NCBI RefSeq assembly: GCF_004027225.2 | Contig: NC_046360.1 | Coordinates: forward strand, 1,352,001-1,416,000 | Origin: Strigops habroptila | Taxonomy: Eukaryota > Chordata > Aves > Psittaciformes > Psittacidae | Direction of reading: 5' to 3' | Length of the DNA: 64,000 nucleotides | Part shown: positions 11,771 through 25,451 of the stretch, piece after piece | Position numbering within the stretch: position 1 is the stretch's first letter | Layout of the letters: each line of letters starts with the position of its first letter | The notes under the pieces: generated by a model | Told to the model about the DNA's origin: nothing | Databases searched by the model: none | The model's input: the letters and a program-made list of their open reading frames with translations, nothing else | Position numbers and translations under genes: made by a program

Positions 11771-14700
11771 CGGGGCCAGCATCGATATTTGGGATCGCTG
11801 CCTCCTGCCCTGCACGCAGCCCTCCTGCATTGGCAACGGGGACACAAAGAGATGCTGAAGGACACAGTGGGGGGACGGTGCCTTCACCCCCTGCCAGCTC
11901 CTGCCCATCATTAGGATTACCATGGCACAGCCAGGGGTGGAGGGGATGGGCGCTAACAGAAGTGTTGGCATGCAGGTGGGTGCTTCCCATAGCTCAGTTT
12001 TGGCTAACAACCCCGATCCCCATTCCACAGCAAATCCCAGGAGGTTTTCCCAGCTGTTTCCAGAGGCAGTTCCCCAAAGGGCACCGCTGGGGTGAGGGTC
12101 TGGAAAGGCAGTTCCCTGCAGGCAAGGACAGGCACATGGGGGACATGCACATGCTGAGCACTGTTGTGGCGGTGCCGGCATTGTGCCGCAGTGGCACAGG
12201 CAGCACTGGAGGAGCAAGGCACTGGCAGCGCGGTGGGTGCAGGGTGTTTGGGCCAGTGACTTTGATGCTGATGGGAGATGTCAAGCTTTTTGCTTCCCAG
12301 TCAAAGGGGCGAGCGAGATTCCGGTGTTAAAACGCTCGTTAGAGGAGAAGCACCAACATCTGTTGGGAAAGCAAATGGAGAGCGCGGAGCAGCGGCCACG
12401 GGCAGCCAGGCGTGAAGCGGAAGGAGGAGGAGGAAGGAGGAGGAAGGAAAGCAGCAGTGGGGGTCCTTCCAAGCTGCTGCTGTGGCACAGAGGATCTGCG
12501 GCCCCTCGCCCCATGGCCTTGCTCCTGCATCCCAAATCTCACCGAGAGTGGGGTTTGCCCAATGTGAGAAACTGGTCCCATATGGTGCCTTTGTCAGGGT
12601 CCCTGGAGCCAGAAGCACCCCAAGTGCTGGACCTGGGGGGCACAGAAGGCAGGCGGCTGGTCTGGGCACAGAAAGCTCCTATTTGGGCAAGGAGCCGTGT
12701 CCCAGGAGCATCCTCCTCGCTGCCTCCCTGGGCAGTGTTCGGGATCTGCAGGGGTCAGGGAGGCAGAAGCTCCGAGCTCTGTGGCCACTTCCCCCATCTC
12801 TAGTTTATTTATAGATTCAGCAAGTTATTCAACTGAAACAAATCTCTGTTGCAGTCAGGTCCCGGGGCCAGCGGCAGCCTGCGTTATCTCCGTACATGAG
12901 GCAGCGTGTTTTCTAGAGGGGCATCATCAGCCCAGCACAGACAACCCAGCATTCGCAGGCTGCAGGAGGATGGGGTTTGCCTGGGCAGGGTGATGGTGCC
13001 CAGGGTGTAGGCAGGGACACAAGAACCACCCTAAGAGCAAGCCGAGACCAACAGTGCATGGCACAGACACAACCATGCAGGGTTGGGGTGGGCTGGCCAG
13101 GGTGTGAGGGGCTGGGGTGCATCCTGAACCTCAACACACCCACAGCCCCCTTGACAGCGATGCTGGGAGCGAGTGCTTATCATCAGCCTGAGTCTATTTT
13201 TATTCCTGCTTAAAAATATCCTGTCCGGGTCACTGGCACATGATGGATCGTGGCTCCTGCAACTTCCCCCAGGGTCTTCCCTGCTTCCAGACAAGGAGTA
13301 GAGCCACGATTCCTGTGAGACCCCCCCCGCATCCTTCCCACCCCATAACAGCACCAAGGGGACATCACAGCACCCACAGTATGGGGTTGCAAGAAACACG
13401 CACAGCCCAGCATGGCCCCACTGCGTCCCAGCATCGGCCAGGGAGCATCCCTGTATCCTTGCTTTTCCCTATCCCCACACTCAGTTCCCTGCCAGTGATG
13501 GAGCAGATCCTGTGCCTTGTTCTTTCTTCTTCATCTGTATTGTGTGGAAAATTCAACCTTGCTCAAAAGCAGGGCCAAAAGCCCTTGTGATGGGGACAGG
13601 AACACGAGGCAGAGCGGATTCCAGCCTGCGGTGCATTTTCTAAGCCCTATTAGTCACGAGGCTCTGATGCCACTGGAGATACGGGGCTGAGTGACAGGCG
13701 ATTTGGTTTTATCTCACCTGGGAATGTTTCATATCCGGCACGGGGCCATTTCACAGCCTCTTTGTGTGGAGCGCTCAGCAGCATCGCTGGGCAGAGCCAC
13801 AGTGCAGGAGGGTCCGGGGGTCTCCAGGGCTCCCTGGCCATCGCAGAGCAGCAGAGGGTACTGTCCCCCTCTCCCATGGGCATCACAACCCCTGTGATGG
13901 TCCCCAGGGCACCTTCCAGCCCGCAGAGCCCCATGGAGCCAGGCTGCCTCCTCCTTTAGAGCTCAGAGCTCCATCACTGGGACTCACCAGCTCCTTGGCC
14001 AAAACCTTTTGGCTTTGTGAGGTGATGATCATTAGGAGATGATTAGGGCCGAGTGTGATGTTGCTTCTGGGTTTGCTCCTGCCCCATCCCTTGCGTGCAC
14101 TGTTACATACCTCACTCCTGCATGGAATTTTTTATTTCCCTTCCATTGCTCTGCAATGGAAGTTTCCTTCTCCCCCAGATCACTCGATTACGATGCTTAA
14201 TTGCGTTTGCTGAGCGGAGCTGGCCTGAGCTGTCAGCCTGGATTACAGGGTGTTCTCCACCGAGTGGGGCAGCCCCAGGGGAGAGCCTGTCTTGTGGGCA
14301 GCTGGGCTGCGAGCAGGGCTGCGGGAGCAGAATCAGAGCAAGCAGGAGATTCCCAGGAGATCTTCACCTTTAACTTCTCTGCTTCTTTCCCCTCCAAATC
14401 TGCTGACATTTGGAAAAGGGGAATCAGTGCAATTTGCTTGTTTCAGCAAGTTCCCCTTCTCCCCTGTGTTGCTCCCAGCTCCGTATGGCTCTGCTGAGCT
14501 GCCAGTGGACTTGGTATGGTAGGGCACTGACTGGGGAGAAAAGGAATGTGAATGATCCCTGAGGCCACTGTGGCGGGACAGCCCAGTGCCCACGGCACCG
14601 AGCAATGCCTGATGGCTCCAAGTGAGTGGGACCAGAGCCCCCCGGCAGAGCCAGCTCAGCTCCCCGTCCTCTCAGCCAGGGAAGCACCTGATTCCATCCT

Positions 14701-16680
14701 CCTGCCAGTCACGAATGTAAACTGAGTTATTAAAAATGCATCAAGCCCGTTGCCGGTGTCATTGCTCTGATAAGAGCATCGTCTCCCGCGACAGCCGCGC
14801 TCCGCTCGCGTCTGTGTTCCCCTCACTCAGCCGGCACCCGCGCATGGGGGAAGGATCCCCACACTCTGCATGTTCATTTACATCAGGCTGCTGCAAGCAA
14901 AAGCACTGAGGCTCTGGGAGGCATCGCAGCTGAGCTGGGACCTCCAGGAAGGCAGCACCGCGCTGGCAAAGCGATGGGCAAAGCCTGTATCCCTGGTCTA
15001 GCCTGGCCGTGGCACCAGGCTCTGCTCCTCCCATCCCATCTGCCCCCCAGCAGCACTGCGATCCCTTCTCCCCCTGGGATCAGGAGGTCCCTTCCCGAGG
15101 AGTAGGGCCCGATGACCCGCAGCGCCCAGGGAAGATTAATGGAGATGTATAGAGCATACGAGCGGCTCCGTCCCTGCATGATGTATTCCAGCCCACAGCC
15201 GTAAATCCGGTTATGGAGCAGAGACACCGGCTGCCCCGGCGCGGCAGAGGTCAGCGGGGCAGGCGCGGGAGCAGCGCGGGGCCGGGATTGATCCATGGCC
15301 TCGCTGTCTCCCAGCATTTTCCCAATGGTGTTTTTCTTAGGGGGCTCCAGCTTCCAGCAGGATTTATTAGGGTGAAGTTGCAAAGAAAGCGAAAGGAGTG
15401 GAAAACTGCCTCTGTTGCTGGGAGCCCTTAGGAGAGGGATGGGGGGGCAGTGCATGTGCCAAGAGGCGTCCCCAGCCCCATAGCCCCCTGCCCCCAGGGG
15501 ATCGCTCACCCAAAGATGCTCCAGTTTACACCATCAGAGGTTTGTCCCCATTTTGGTGTTAGCTTGGGACAGTGTGACATGGATGCTGAGGATATCAAAA
15601 CGCTTGTGCTGTCCCCATGGGATTCTGCCTGGCCCCACTCCAAAGCTCAGCAGGACAACGCAGACACAAGGCTGTGAGAGCCCCAGGGATGCAGGGTGAT
15701 AATGATTGATATCAGTGTTTTCGCAGGAGAGAAATAAAAAGGCTCATCATGGCCATCAGCTGCGAAAACTGCTCCTGACCCCCCACCATCACCTCAGGGT
15801 GGCACCACGATGGGCTGTCCCCATCCCTGGGGCAGCAAGAAGGGAGCTGGTACCAGGCACTGGAAGGATGCTGAGGGCACACAGGGGCACCCACAGTGGG
15901 GTGATGGCCAGAGCAGGGTGCAGGAGGGCTCAGCTCCCATTGCACCCCATGGCAGTGGGAATTGGGAGGAGGCGGGAATGCCGGATGGAGCTGGGCATTG
16001 CTGGGATGCGGGGAACCAGGAGGATGCATTGTGCATCGCTGAGCTCTCCAAGCACTGCCGGTGTCCTGCCCACCGCGGGGCTTTGATCCCTACGGAAGAG
16101 CAAAGGCCTTTGTGCACTGGGAGGCTTTGAAGTGGCCCAGAACGGAACAGGGGGCACAGGGGGGGTGTTTGGCCCTTTCCTGCCAGCTCAGCCCCCCCCT
16201 CCTCAGCTCCACTTTCTCTCCCTTTTCCTTTCCTTGTTCCCAATTAGGAGCCACTTCCAGCTCATGCAACAGAACCTGTGAACTTCCCTGGAGAGCCCCA
16301 GGCAGGGTTGTGCCAGGGGCTGTACCAGGGCCGTATCCCACAGGACACCCCAGGCACTCTGTGGCCACACTGACCTGCTCCTTATAGCGCAGAAACCTCA
16401 ATTCGGGGCCGATGCCTTTCCCAGGGACCTGGCACCCGCTCGAGGTGACAGCAAGCAGGCCCCTGCCCAGGCGAGTGACAGCAATTAGCCGCATCCCTAA
16501 TTCCCAGCCCATTTTATCTATTCCCTTCCAAAGGCAGCTCTTTTCCAAGCCCCATCCTCTCCTCCTTGGTGGCTCAGCCCCGGGAGGGTGAGCAGAGCCC
16601 GGTGGGTACGTGCGAGCCTGTGTTTTGTGTGAGAAAACTGCGCATTGATCATTTCTGGGAATCAGAGTGCGTTTTTTACT
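11770..16680. other. no gene; GC-rich intergenic sequence
   Basis: No exon is recognised. A purine-only tract of GGA and GGAA units lies at about 12419-12450. Patches at 14,700-14,780 and 15,115-15,210 are unique and AT-leaning but too short to interpret. The rest is GC-rich, with short CCCAG- and CCATCC-type repetition. Confidence 0.3.
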
Positions 16681-16990
16681 CTGAAGCATCCATTATACAC
16701 AGCTGCTTAATTGACGAGTCACCTCGGATGCTGGAGTAAACCAGCCTAAAAGCTCCAGAGCAGAGGAAGTCTGTGCTTTATAAATTGATTCAGTGGGAGA
16801 AAGAGGGAGCGAGTGGAAAAAAAAAAAAAGGCATTAATTACAGCTGCTTCTGCGGGCACTGTTTTATGGCAGCGAGACCAGGATGTGGGCAATTCTCCTA
16901 AATGTGCTGATTAGACAGCACTTCATGTCTCGGAGCACATTAAATGGGCTCTGTAAAGCTATTAAAGATGCAGCGCCATAAAGAATTGAA
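16680..16990. other. putative conserved non-coding element
   Basis: This AT-rich block has GCTTAATTGACGAG, GCATTAATTACAGC, an A13 run at about 16817-16829 and CATTAAATGGGC. No gene is seen. Confidence 0.38.
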
Positions 16991-16999
16991 GAGAGCGAG

Positions 17000-19430
17000 C
17001 GGCAGCGCCGCAGCCCCGGGCTCCTGCCCAGCTCCTGCGGGCCCAGCGCTGCAGCAACAAGTCACTGCGAGGCCAGCAAAGCTGGATAGACCAGGACCAA
17101 TGCTCCATCCCTGCTGGCCCAAGCTGAGCCCCCTCCCCTGACCCTGCTGGGGATGCCTGTACCCCTCCATGCAGTCCCATTGGGTCCCATCGCCACTCTG
17201 AACCCCCTATTCCCCCCAAAACTCCCAGGAGAGGGTGATCCCTCTCCCAGCATTGCCACGAGGACCATGGAGCTGGGTGGGCAAGAGCAGGTTTGGAGAG
17301 GTTTGCTGCCAGCCCAGGGGATGTCGCCCACGGGACAGCATTCTGGATCCCAGCCATTGCCTGTCCCAACACCCTCTCTGACTGCCCCATCCCTGCAGGG
17401 AATGTCCCGGCTCATCCCATCCCCAGGTGCTGAGATTGAGCCTGGCTGCACCATCCTGGCTTGCTCCAGGTCTTTCCTGGCGTGAGCCAGTGGCATAGAG
17501 CACTGTAGCAGTGTTGGCTGTCAGCAGCCCTCGGAGCATCCCTGGATGCGTGTGACCCCGCTGCACTGCAGGCACGGGGCCGGCCGGGCGCGCGATGTTA
17601 ACACAGCAAATCCATTAGTCAGGACACAGCTTCCCAATTAGTGTTTGCCGGGATCAGCGCTCATCTGCGCACTGCAGGTTACAGGGAACTCATCAGGGGC
17701 TCACCAGGTAGCTGGGACAGCCAGGGCACGAAGGGTGGCACCGGCACAGCCCAGCACTGCCAATGGTGCTTGAAGCTGTGCCAGAGGTGCCCGGTGCTCT
17801 CCCTGCACCCAGTGGGAATTTGTCTGATCAGAGGAGCCCTCAGGGGACACCCCAATGTAATGGCAACCCCATTCCTGAGCCACACATCTATCACCCGCAG
17901 CTGAATCCTGGCTACCTTGAGGTGCCCGGAGAGTGGTGGGACATGGAGCAGAAAGAAGTGAGCCTACAGCAAAGTGACACTTCCCACATCATCCTGGGGA
18001 TGTGATGCTGAATGGCATCACCCACACCAGATTTGGGGAGCGAGCATGGCCCCAGCACTGGCACTGACCCAGCATCAGCAAGAGAGGTGGGTGCCGGATG
18101 CTTTTGGCGGCAGATGCCACACGTGTGTGAGCAAACAGGACAGGAATTCACAATCAAAGCTATTAAATAAGGAAGCATTGAGCCATGCTAGGACCCCCTG
18201 GATCCCCATTCTGCAGCACGGGGGCACTGCCCTGGAACAGGCACCCCTGTCCTGCCCCAGGGGACCCCCAACCCTTGCCCTGGCTGCTGGTGTTGTGCAT
18301 GGTGTGAGCGGAGTGAGCATCGTGCCCCAGCCCGCCCGGCCCTCTGACGGGTAATCGATTCCCCGAGCCGGGGAGAGACACACTGTCCAAACGCATCAAG
18401 CTTTAAATGCCAACTTCCCTAATGCGGTTCTACAGTCTCCTATAATTGAGTCGCAGCGAAACTTCCCCCTTCCCCGGCAATGGCAGGGATGGATTCAGCC
18501 CTCCCCAGCCTGACACAGCCTCCCTGCCATCGCAGGGCTGTGCAGGTCATGGGTGCATCCTCCTTGAGGACCACGCCATGTTTCCACCCCTGGTCAACAC
18601 CCCTTGGGGTGAGCCGTGTCCTGGGGTGAGCCATGTCCTGCGGTACCAATGCGTATCTGCACTGAGAAGTGTCCCTGTCGATGCACAGCCACCAAACTTC
18701 ATCTCCCCACGATCCCATGGGAGCTGGCCTGGATCAACCCCCAGGAACAACAAATGAAGACCTGAATGGAGCAGTGCCACCTCGGGGCAGAATATCTTGG
18801 GGGGCTCATGCCCTACGATGGGGGTCCAAACCTGTCCCAGGGTCACTGGGATTGCATTGAGATCCCAACACATTTTCTGTGGGACCATGAGCTCTGGCAG
18901 CCCCCTGACCCCCTGCAAGCCCCAGGCTGGAGCTGGGGGCTACAGAGGGTCCGTCATGGCCATGGGGCTGAGGCCCCTGAGAGCCCCAGTGCTGCTCAAG
19001 GTTAGCGCTGGCAATTAAGGGCTGGGATTTGCATGCAGCAAATGACTCCAGCTAATTACAGGTTTAAAAGGAAAATGATGAGAGAGAGGCTTGTTTGCAA
19101 AATTGGGGCACAGCGGAGGAGCAGGCACTGCACTCTGCTCTGCAGGTCACTAGCCTTCACCTGGCTGGCCGAGCCGCCACCACAGCACATCTGGGGACAG
19201 CACATCTGGGTGGCCATGGTCCCGGGGCTGCTATATCAGGTCAGGGAGCCCAAAGGGGCACCTGGTGGCCTCAAGCACTAGGAGGGTTCCTTGGAGGGCA
19301 CCAGGTGCCCCCCAGCCCCAGGACAAGGCACCCCAGCCCCTGGCTCATGGGCAGAGCAGGGCAACCTCCAAATCAACCACCAACCCCCCCTAAACAAATA
19401 GGCACAAATGCCAGGGTGCTGAATTGATTC
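17000..19430. other. no gene; GC-rich intergenic sequence
   Basis: I see no coding exon, recognisable repeat family or RNA gene. AT-rich patches are brief (18,135-18,180; 19,010-19,100, the latter with CAGCTAATTACAGG). Confidence 0.3.
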
Positions 19431-19790
19431 ATTTAATTTTCCCTTCTCATTTGATCAAGAGCAGGGTGACATTTGGCAAAAGTTGCTGATGAGGGATTGA
19501 ATGATTAATTGTCATGACAACCATTCCTGGTTAATGACAGGGATGAGATTGTGCCGGCATAAAAGAAGGAGAGTGGCCTTGAGTGCCGCGGTGCTAAATT
19601 ACCAGGCATGTCACTGTTTGTGCTTTTGGTAAAACGTGGCCATGCGTTTCTAATGAGAGGTTAACTGTGTCCCCAAAGTAATTACAACTGATTGAAGAGG
19701 TAGTTAGTAATTAGAGGATTAACTGTAATGAGTCTCACCTGCAGCAGTTGCCATAGTTACAGTATTTTAGATGATCTGAGTTAAAATAGG
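19430..19790. other. putative conserved non-coding element
   Basis: This is a dense series of homeodomain-type cores (GATTCATTTAATTTTCCC, GATTAATTGTCATG, GTAATTACAACTG, AGTTAGTAATTAGAGG) in unique AT-rich sequence between GC-rich flanks. An enhancer role is inferred. Confidence 0.42.
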
Positions 19791-22030
19791 ACAGAGGACG
19801 CGGTGCCGGGAGATGCGGCTCTGCCCCCCGGGTGCACCGGGGTGACTTGGGGATCCCCAGGGTGTTGGGTGGGCTGGGTGCCCCATGGCACAGCGTGCCC
19901 CATGGCCAGACCCCCCCAAAACCCCAGGGATGGCCTGTGCATGGCCCTGGGATGCCCGGAGCAGAGCATCACCCAACCGCCTGCAGCATCCTGTGCTGTG
20001 CCATACCAGGCATGGCATAACCCCACACGAGGGCTGAGCAGCAGACAGGATCCCCGGGGCTCGATCTGCCACAGCAGGAGGTGCCCAAGGGCAGGAAAGT
20101 CATCAAAAAAGCTTAAATCTCCAGATTCCTGACAGCCCAGACTTGTTTTTTCTAGGAGCCAAAAAGGGGAACCACGGGAAGGAGCAGGGACATCCCAGTA
20201 GTGATGGGGTGAGGACCACTGGCACTGGCATCCTCCAGGATGCACCAAGGGGCTTCCTCAGCTTCCCAAATTGAACCCATTTCACTTCTACTTATTCCCC
20301 TCCTTCCAGGGATGACAATTTACAGGACCATGTAAAACCTCCAAGTACAGTATCTTTAATTATTCCATCCATAAATGATAAGTACCATTCATTTCAGGGC
20401 TCTCATTACGAATTTATACCCCTGTTTAATGTGCTCACTAACATCAGACATCCCACAGCTCACCGAGAAATATTGAACAATCCTTTCTGGAAGAGCCGAG
20501 CGGATACCACCGGAGCTATTTTGGACTTGGGAAAAGAGATGGGCAAAGTCGGGGGTGTTGGGTTTTAAAGTGAAGACTGAACAGCCCACATGGGGAGGCC
20601 GAGGGAGGCAGAGGGGCTCTGGGCTGGGAACCAGGGGTGGATGGCTCCTGGGGCTGTTCATCCGGATGCTTCCCAGGTGATATGCTGCCACTTTTGTTAC
20701 TGGATATCGCAATGGTGGGAAATTAACTTCATTTTTATGTAAGTATAAAAATAGAGCTTCATACTCCTATCTATCTATTTATACATACACATCTATGGGA
20801 AGGCTTTTGCAAAGGCTTAACTTGACCCCAAAAAACCAGGAAATCCCAAATATCCACATTTCAGGGCAAACATGATAAGGTTTGACCTGAAACAGCTTTC
20901 TGGATTACTTACCAGTACAAATGTCCACATGCTCCTGGTGTCAAAGCAGTCCCCTTCCACGTGGGTTTCTGGCTTAGCAGGTCCTGCGTGGCTCCTTCCT
21001 GGATGTGAAGCCAGGACTGCAAATCCAATGTGGGAAATTTGGTGATTTTTGTGCCCATGGCCACTCACCGGGTCTCCCGTGGTTGTGCCATGCGGTGCCA
21101 AGGCTGTGCCAGGGTATCTCCAGCTTCTGCATCCCTCTCCATGCATAAGGACACGGCTACTGCAGCTCAGACCTCTCATTTATCACCTCCCAGCAGCCCT
21201 TGGCCAGTGCATGAGGTCAGGCCAGCATCACCTGGGACTCCTGAGTAATTAAAGTGCTTAAGGAGCAGGGTCAGGCACCTGGGATGGTGCCTCAGTGCCA
21301 TGGAAGTCATGGAGATTAGGGAGATTAAAGAGAAAGTTAATCATTCATGGGCAGGAGGGGCAAGAGCTGGGATTTCAGGGGAGCAATGGGGATGAGGACA
21401 GGGACAGGGACGTACCCCAAGGCCCCACCATGCCATCGGGTGTCATACCAGCATCCTCGTCCCCATCTCTATCCCCATGGTGCTGCCGTGTGGGACTGGG
21501 GATGGTGGTGCTCCTGCCAGCCAAGCACTGTGCTGCACCAAAGGTATCGCAGCAGATTCTCCTCAGTGCTTTCGCTCTATTTCCATGGGTAAAACAGTAA
21601 CACAGTGGGAAAACTCCGGCAGGCAGGAAGCCCCTCGCCTTGGCAGGCGGGATGGCTGCCCGCCAGCAGTGTTTTAATGCCATTACACCACAGATACAAG
21701 CTCTTCACCATTAAAGATGCCTTTTATGGATCATAAAATCTATTATTACTGCTCGCCACAGTCACTGGAGCAGCACTTGGCAGTACAGTGGGGTGTGGGT
21801 GCCGTGGGGACTGTCCCCTCATGCCCCATCCCACTGGTGGAGATGATGCTCTGAGTTCTGAAGCCATAGCGACAAGGAGGGGACATTATCCAGACCCCAA
21901 ACCTCACATCCATCAGCCAAGCTGGTGTCTTCCAGCCACAGTAATAGGTCCCCATCACCCCTCAGGCACAGCCCTGGCCCTTGGGGACCCCACTGGGTGC
22001 TGGGAGGGGGCACCGAGGTCTTAGATATAT
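19790..22030. other. no gene; mixed intergenic sequence
   Basis: This is GC-rich, low-complexity sequence with AT-rich patches at 20,325-20,480 and 20,720-20,830 (including a TATC run near 20768-20780). No exon is recognised. Confidence 0.3.
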
Positions 22031-22760
22031 TTCAAATCTTAAATTTAGGGGCACATATTACCTGCCAGGGCCCTTTAAAGAGGAATTAATAGTAGCTGTT
22101 GTAATTGCCGATCAGGAGTAGCTTTCTGCAAGAGATAAGCTTATAATAAGCTGTCATTGCCAGATGGCTTTAGAGTGTTAACACCTAAGTTAACAAACAT
22201 GTATAATTGGGTGTCCCCTCCCCAGGGAGGCCTTGGTGCTGCTGCCATCCCTGTGGGATGCTGCTAGACGCAAGGCCTGATGGATGGGATGCTCCCCAGA
22301 TGGGATGCTCGCTGGATTCAGCGCTCACCAGACAGGATGCTTGCTGGATGGGATGCTCTCTGGACATGGACTTTGTCTAGTGGAAGCTCACCCCCCTCAG
22401 CACCAGCACTGCTGAGAGGGTCTCAATTATATCAGCAACAGTTTTCATTGAAATTAAACATATAATTCATGAGAGCCCTTCTGCTCACGTTGGGCTTTTT
22501 AAACGCTCTGTGCTTCCTCCCCCTCCTTTTTAATAAAACCTAAACTGTGAAGCTAAACTACTTGACAGAGTTCTTTAAATATGTGCAAATATATATTTGC
22601 ACTCCTTCTTTTTTTTCCCGGAGGCTCTTCCATTAGGTAATATTTGTTGCCAACATTAATTTCATTAGATTTTCATGGCATTTTAATAGGAGCCCCAGTG
22701 TTTTTTTGCATATATTAGCATGCACAAGGAAGCACAGATCGACAAATTATAGTAAAGCAA
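22030..22760. other. putative conserved non-coding elements with a 20-bp palindrome
   Basis: Two AT-rich blocks (22030-22205 and 22425-22740) flank a short GC-rich degenerate repeat. The second block contains a perfect palindrome at 22583-22602 and ATTA cores such as AACATTAATTTCATTAG. No gene is seen. Confidence 0.4.
22280..22372. repeat. degenerate GATGGGATGCTC repeat
   Basis: GATGGGATGCTC or close variants recur at least four times with short spacers containing GCTGGAT or CTGGA. The copies have diverged, so this is an old, small tandem array. Confidence 0.6.
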
Positions 22761-24940
22761 AACCTGTTTTAGAGGCAGTAAAGGGAACTTCTGTGTGTGA
22801 GGCTGGTGGGAAGCGGGGAGGTGTGCTTCCCAGCCGTGCCCTGTCCTGCTGTGGCATTCCAAGGGCTCACATCCCAACCGGGCACCGTGTGCTTTGCCAT
22901 CGGCAATTGAATGTGGTCCCCAATCACTTAATGAAGATATTTCCAAGCGGATTGTCAGGCGTGCACACGCACGGAGCCTGATTGCAGCCGGGGACCCGAG
23001 TGGAAGAGCTCGCAAATTAAATCTGTGTTGATTATGCAAACTTGATCTCGTGTTTATTTCTCATACATAAAGCATGAGCAGAGGTTCAGCTCTCCCATGC
23101 ATGCTTCCGAGGGCAATATTTATTGTATGCAAATTGGGCGCGGGGCTGGGAGGAGAAGTAATCAACTGTTTATCAGGCAGTGGATACGATCAGCCTGGAA
23201 ATAACGACTGGGGAAGGAGTTTTACAGGGATTGATTGATCATCATCTTAAATTTACCATCCCCAGGGCAGGTGCCACCCGCCCTGCAATCACAGCTCATC
23301 CAGTCCCAACCCCCTGCCATGGGCAGGGACACCTTCCACTAGACCAGGTTGCTCCAAGCTCTGGGGCATCATGCCCAAGGCTGGGATCTGCAGCGGGTTG
23401 AGATGTATTTTAGTGTCCATATGAATATTTCACTCTGTATAGGGGTGTTTCATCACACATAGGTGCATTTCACTGTGCACAGGGGTGCTGCCCTCAGTGC
23501 TGTGCAGCTCCAGTGGGTCCTGCAGCACTCAGAACCCCACAGAGAATGAAAAATGGGATTTAAAGTTTTTAGACAAACCCAATCTGTGTGGTCCTGCCCG
23601 GCGGTGCCACTCCGGGGAAGGTTTGGGAAGAAACCTGTGATGATGATAAATGCATCCAGGGTGATTCTTCCTTTTTTTTTTTCCCCCACATCATTTTATA
23701 GGAAATACATGTTGGAAATGAAATTGAAATGAAAATGAATAAATATTTCATAGAATACAATTACCGTGGCTCAGGACCAAGACAACTGCAGCAGATCCTG
23801 CTGCACACAGCGTGTTAGCAACGAATTGCTCTCTTGGCTTTTAATCTACTTTTTGCTAACACAAATAATCCCCCCAGCCCCCCGTGGGGAGGTGCCTGTG
23901 GTGAGATCCATGGTGAGGATCATGGATTTGGGCGTCACCCATCACCCAAGGGGCACCCAGGGTGCTGCTATGCAGGATGGATTCAGGCAGACTGTCTTCA
24001 CCATCAGATCAACCTAAATCCAATTCTTTGCCATAAAAGTGAGAAAGAGGGATAAAACCAGCAGGGGAACAGTGAGGAGGAGCTTGAACCCAATAAAAGG
24101 TGACTTGCCGTCTGCCCTTTCCCTGCTGTGGCTCCATGGGAAGGTGAAAAACATCTCTGCTGGGGCCAACAGCTCCGTGCCATGGCACTGGGACACGGCA
24201 GTTTCCAGCCACCACCATTCAGTGGAGAAGAAAAAGGGCTTTTTCTGGGAGTGGAGGATTTATGGGAAGCAATTTAGTGGCAAGAGTTTATTTTGCTTGT
24301 TGTTGGTGGGAGAGGTGGGGCTGGAGCTGGGGAGGATGCAATCACCAGCATCTCAAGGGGTCCTTTTGGGATCTTCTGGCTCAGCTGGGGTGACATGAGT
24401 CGGTGTCACCCATGGGTGCCCAAACAGGGCTGGTGGCTCCCAAAACAGCATCCTCCTTCTCCCTGCAACCCAGGAAGGACCACGTGCCCTGTACCCCAGA
24501 GCAGATGCCTTGCTCACGCGCTTCTCCCATCCTCATCCTTCAATCCAAAGGGAAACCATTTAATGCCACCCTCCATTCCCTGGCAGGCTCCCCAAGCCAG
24601 GCCCTCCTCATGTTCCCCATCAGGGGTGCGCTGGGGCGGACATGGGGATCCTGGGGCTCAGCCTCTGCTCTGACGCTGGCGCAGGCAGCAGCACGGCAGC
24701 ACTCTGCCTGATGGCAGGAGGCAGGCGGGAGCGCGGGGCTTTGAACAGGAATTACAGGGAAAACTCAACAAAATGGCCCAGGCGCGGCGGCTCGGCAGCG
24801 CCGTGTTCCCAGAGCACGAATAAAACAGACGCGCAGACAGTGCTTTGCAAACAATTTAATTTGCCTGATGCTTTGATATAGATGAGGATGCGGCGAGGCA
24901 GGCGCGGGGAGATGAAACGCTCTGCTGGGTGCAGGGGGGG
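22760..24940. other. no gene; mixed intergenic sequence
   Basis: AT-rich patches lie at 23,020-23,260, 23,400-23,480 and 23,670-23,870. One CR1 remnant is present. No coding exon or RNA gene is recognised. Confidence 0.3.
23293..23365 (-). mobile_element. CR1 LINE remnant
   Basis: AGCTCATCCAGTCCCAACCC, GGGCAGGGACACCTTCCACT and GGTTGCTCCAAGC match the 3' end of avian CR1 in reverse orientation. The fragment is short and has diverged. Confidence 0.75.
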
Positions 24941-24945
24941 CTGCG

Positions 24946-25451
24946 TGGTGTGTGATGTGCCAGTGCACAGTGTGTGACGTGACCGTGTGTGGTGATGTGC
25001 TGGTGCACGGTGTGATGTGCTGGTGCACTGTGTGATGTGCTGGTGCACTGTGTGTGATGTGCTGGTGCACAATGTGTGATGTGCTGGTGCACGGTGTGAT
25101 GTGCTGGTGCACTGTGTGTGATGTGCTGGTGCACAATGTGTGATGTGCTGGTGCACGGTGTGATGTGCTGGTGCACGGTGTGATGTGCTGGTGCACGCTG
25201 TGATGTGCTGGTGCACTGTGTGATGCTGGTGCACTGTGTGATGTGCTGGTGCATGGTCTGTGATGTGCTGGTGCACAATGTGTGATGTGCTGGTGCACGG
25301 TGTGATGCTGGTGCACGGTGTGATGTGCTGGTGCAGTGTGTGATGTGCTGGTGCACTGTGCGATGTGCTGGTGCACTGTGTGGTGCTGGTGCACGGTGTG
25401 ATGTGCTGGTGCACTGTGTGATGTGCTGGGGTGTGATGTGCCAATGCACAA
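24946..25451. repeat. about 500-bp minisatellite with a 20-22-bp unit
   Basis: About 22 copies of a unit like TGTGATGTGCTGGTGCACGG are present. Variants are 17 bp (GTGC loss), 20 bp and 22 bp (an extra TG or AA). The segment 25041-25104 is repeated exactly at 25105-25168, showing a 64-bp higher-order duplication of three variant units. The unit ends in GTGCAC, itself a palindrome. Because 20 is not a multiple of 3 and the unit lacks minus-strand stops, all three minus frames stay open across it. No coding role is supported. Confidence 0.95.

Noticed and set aside
12419-12450. Purine-rich GGA/GGAA tract as a functional element
   Set aside because: Such tracts are common in GC-rich vertebrate DNA, and nothing nearby gives it a role.
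24946-25451. CRISPR-like array
   Set aside because: The repeats are directly adjacent with no unique spacers, and the DNA is vertebrate. It is a minisatellite.
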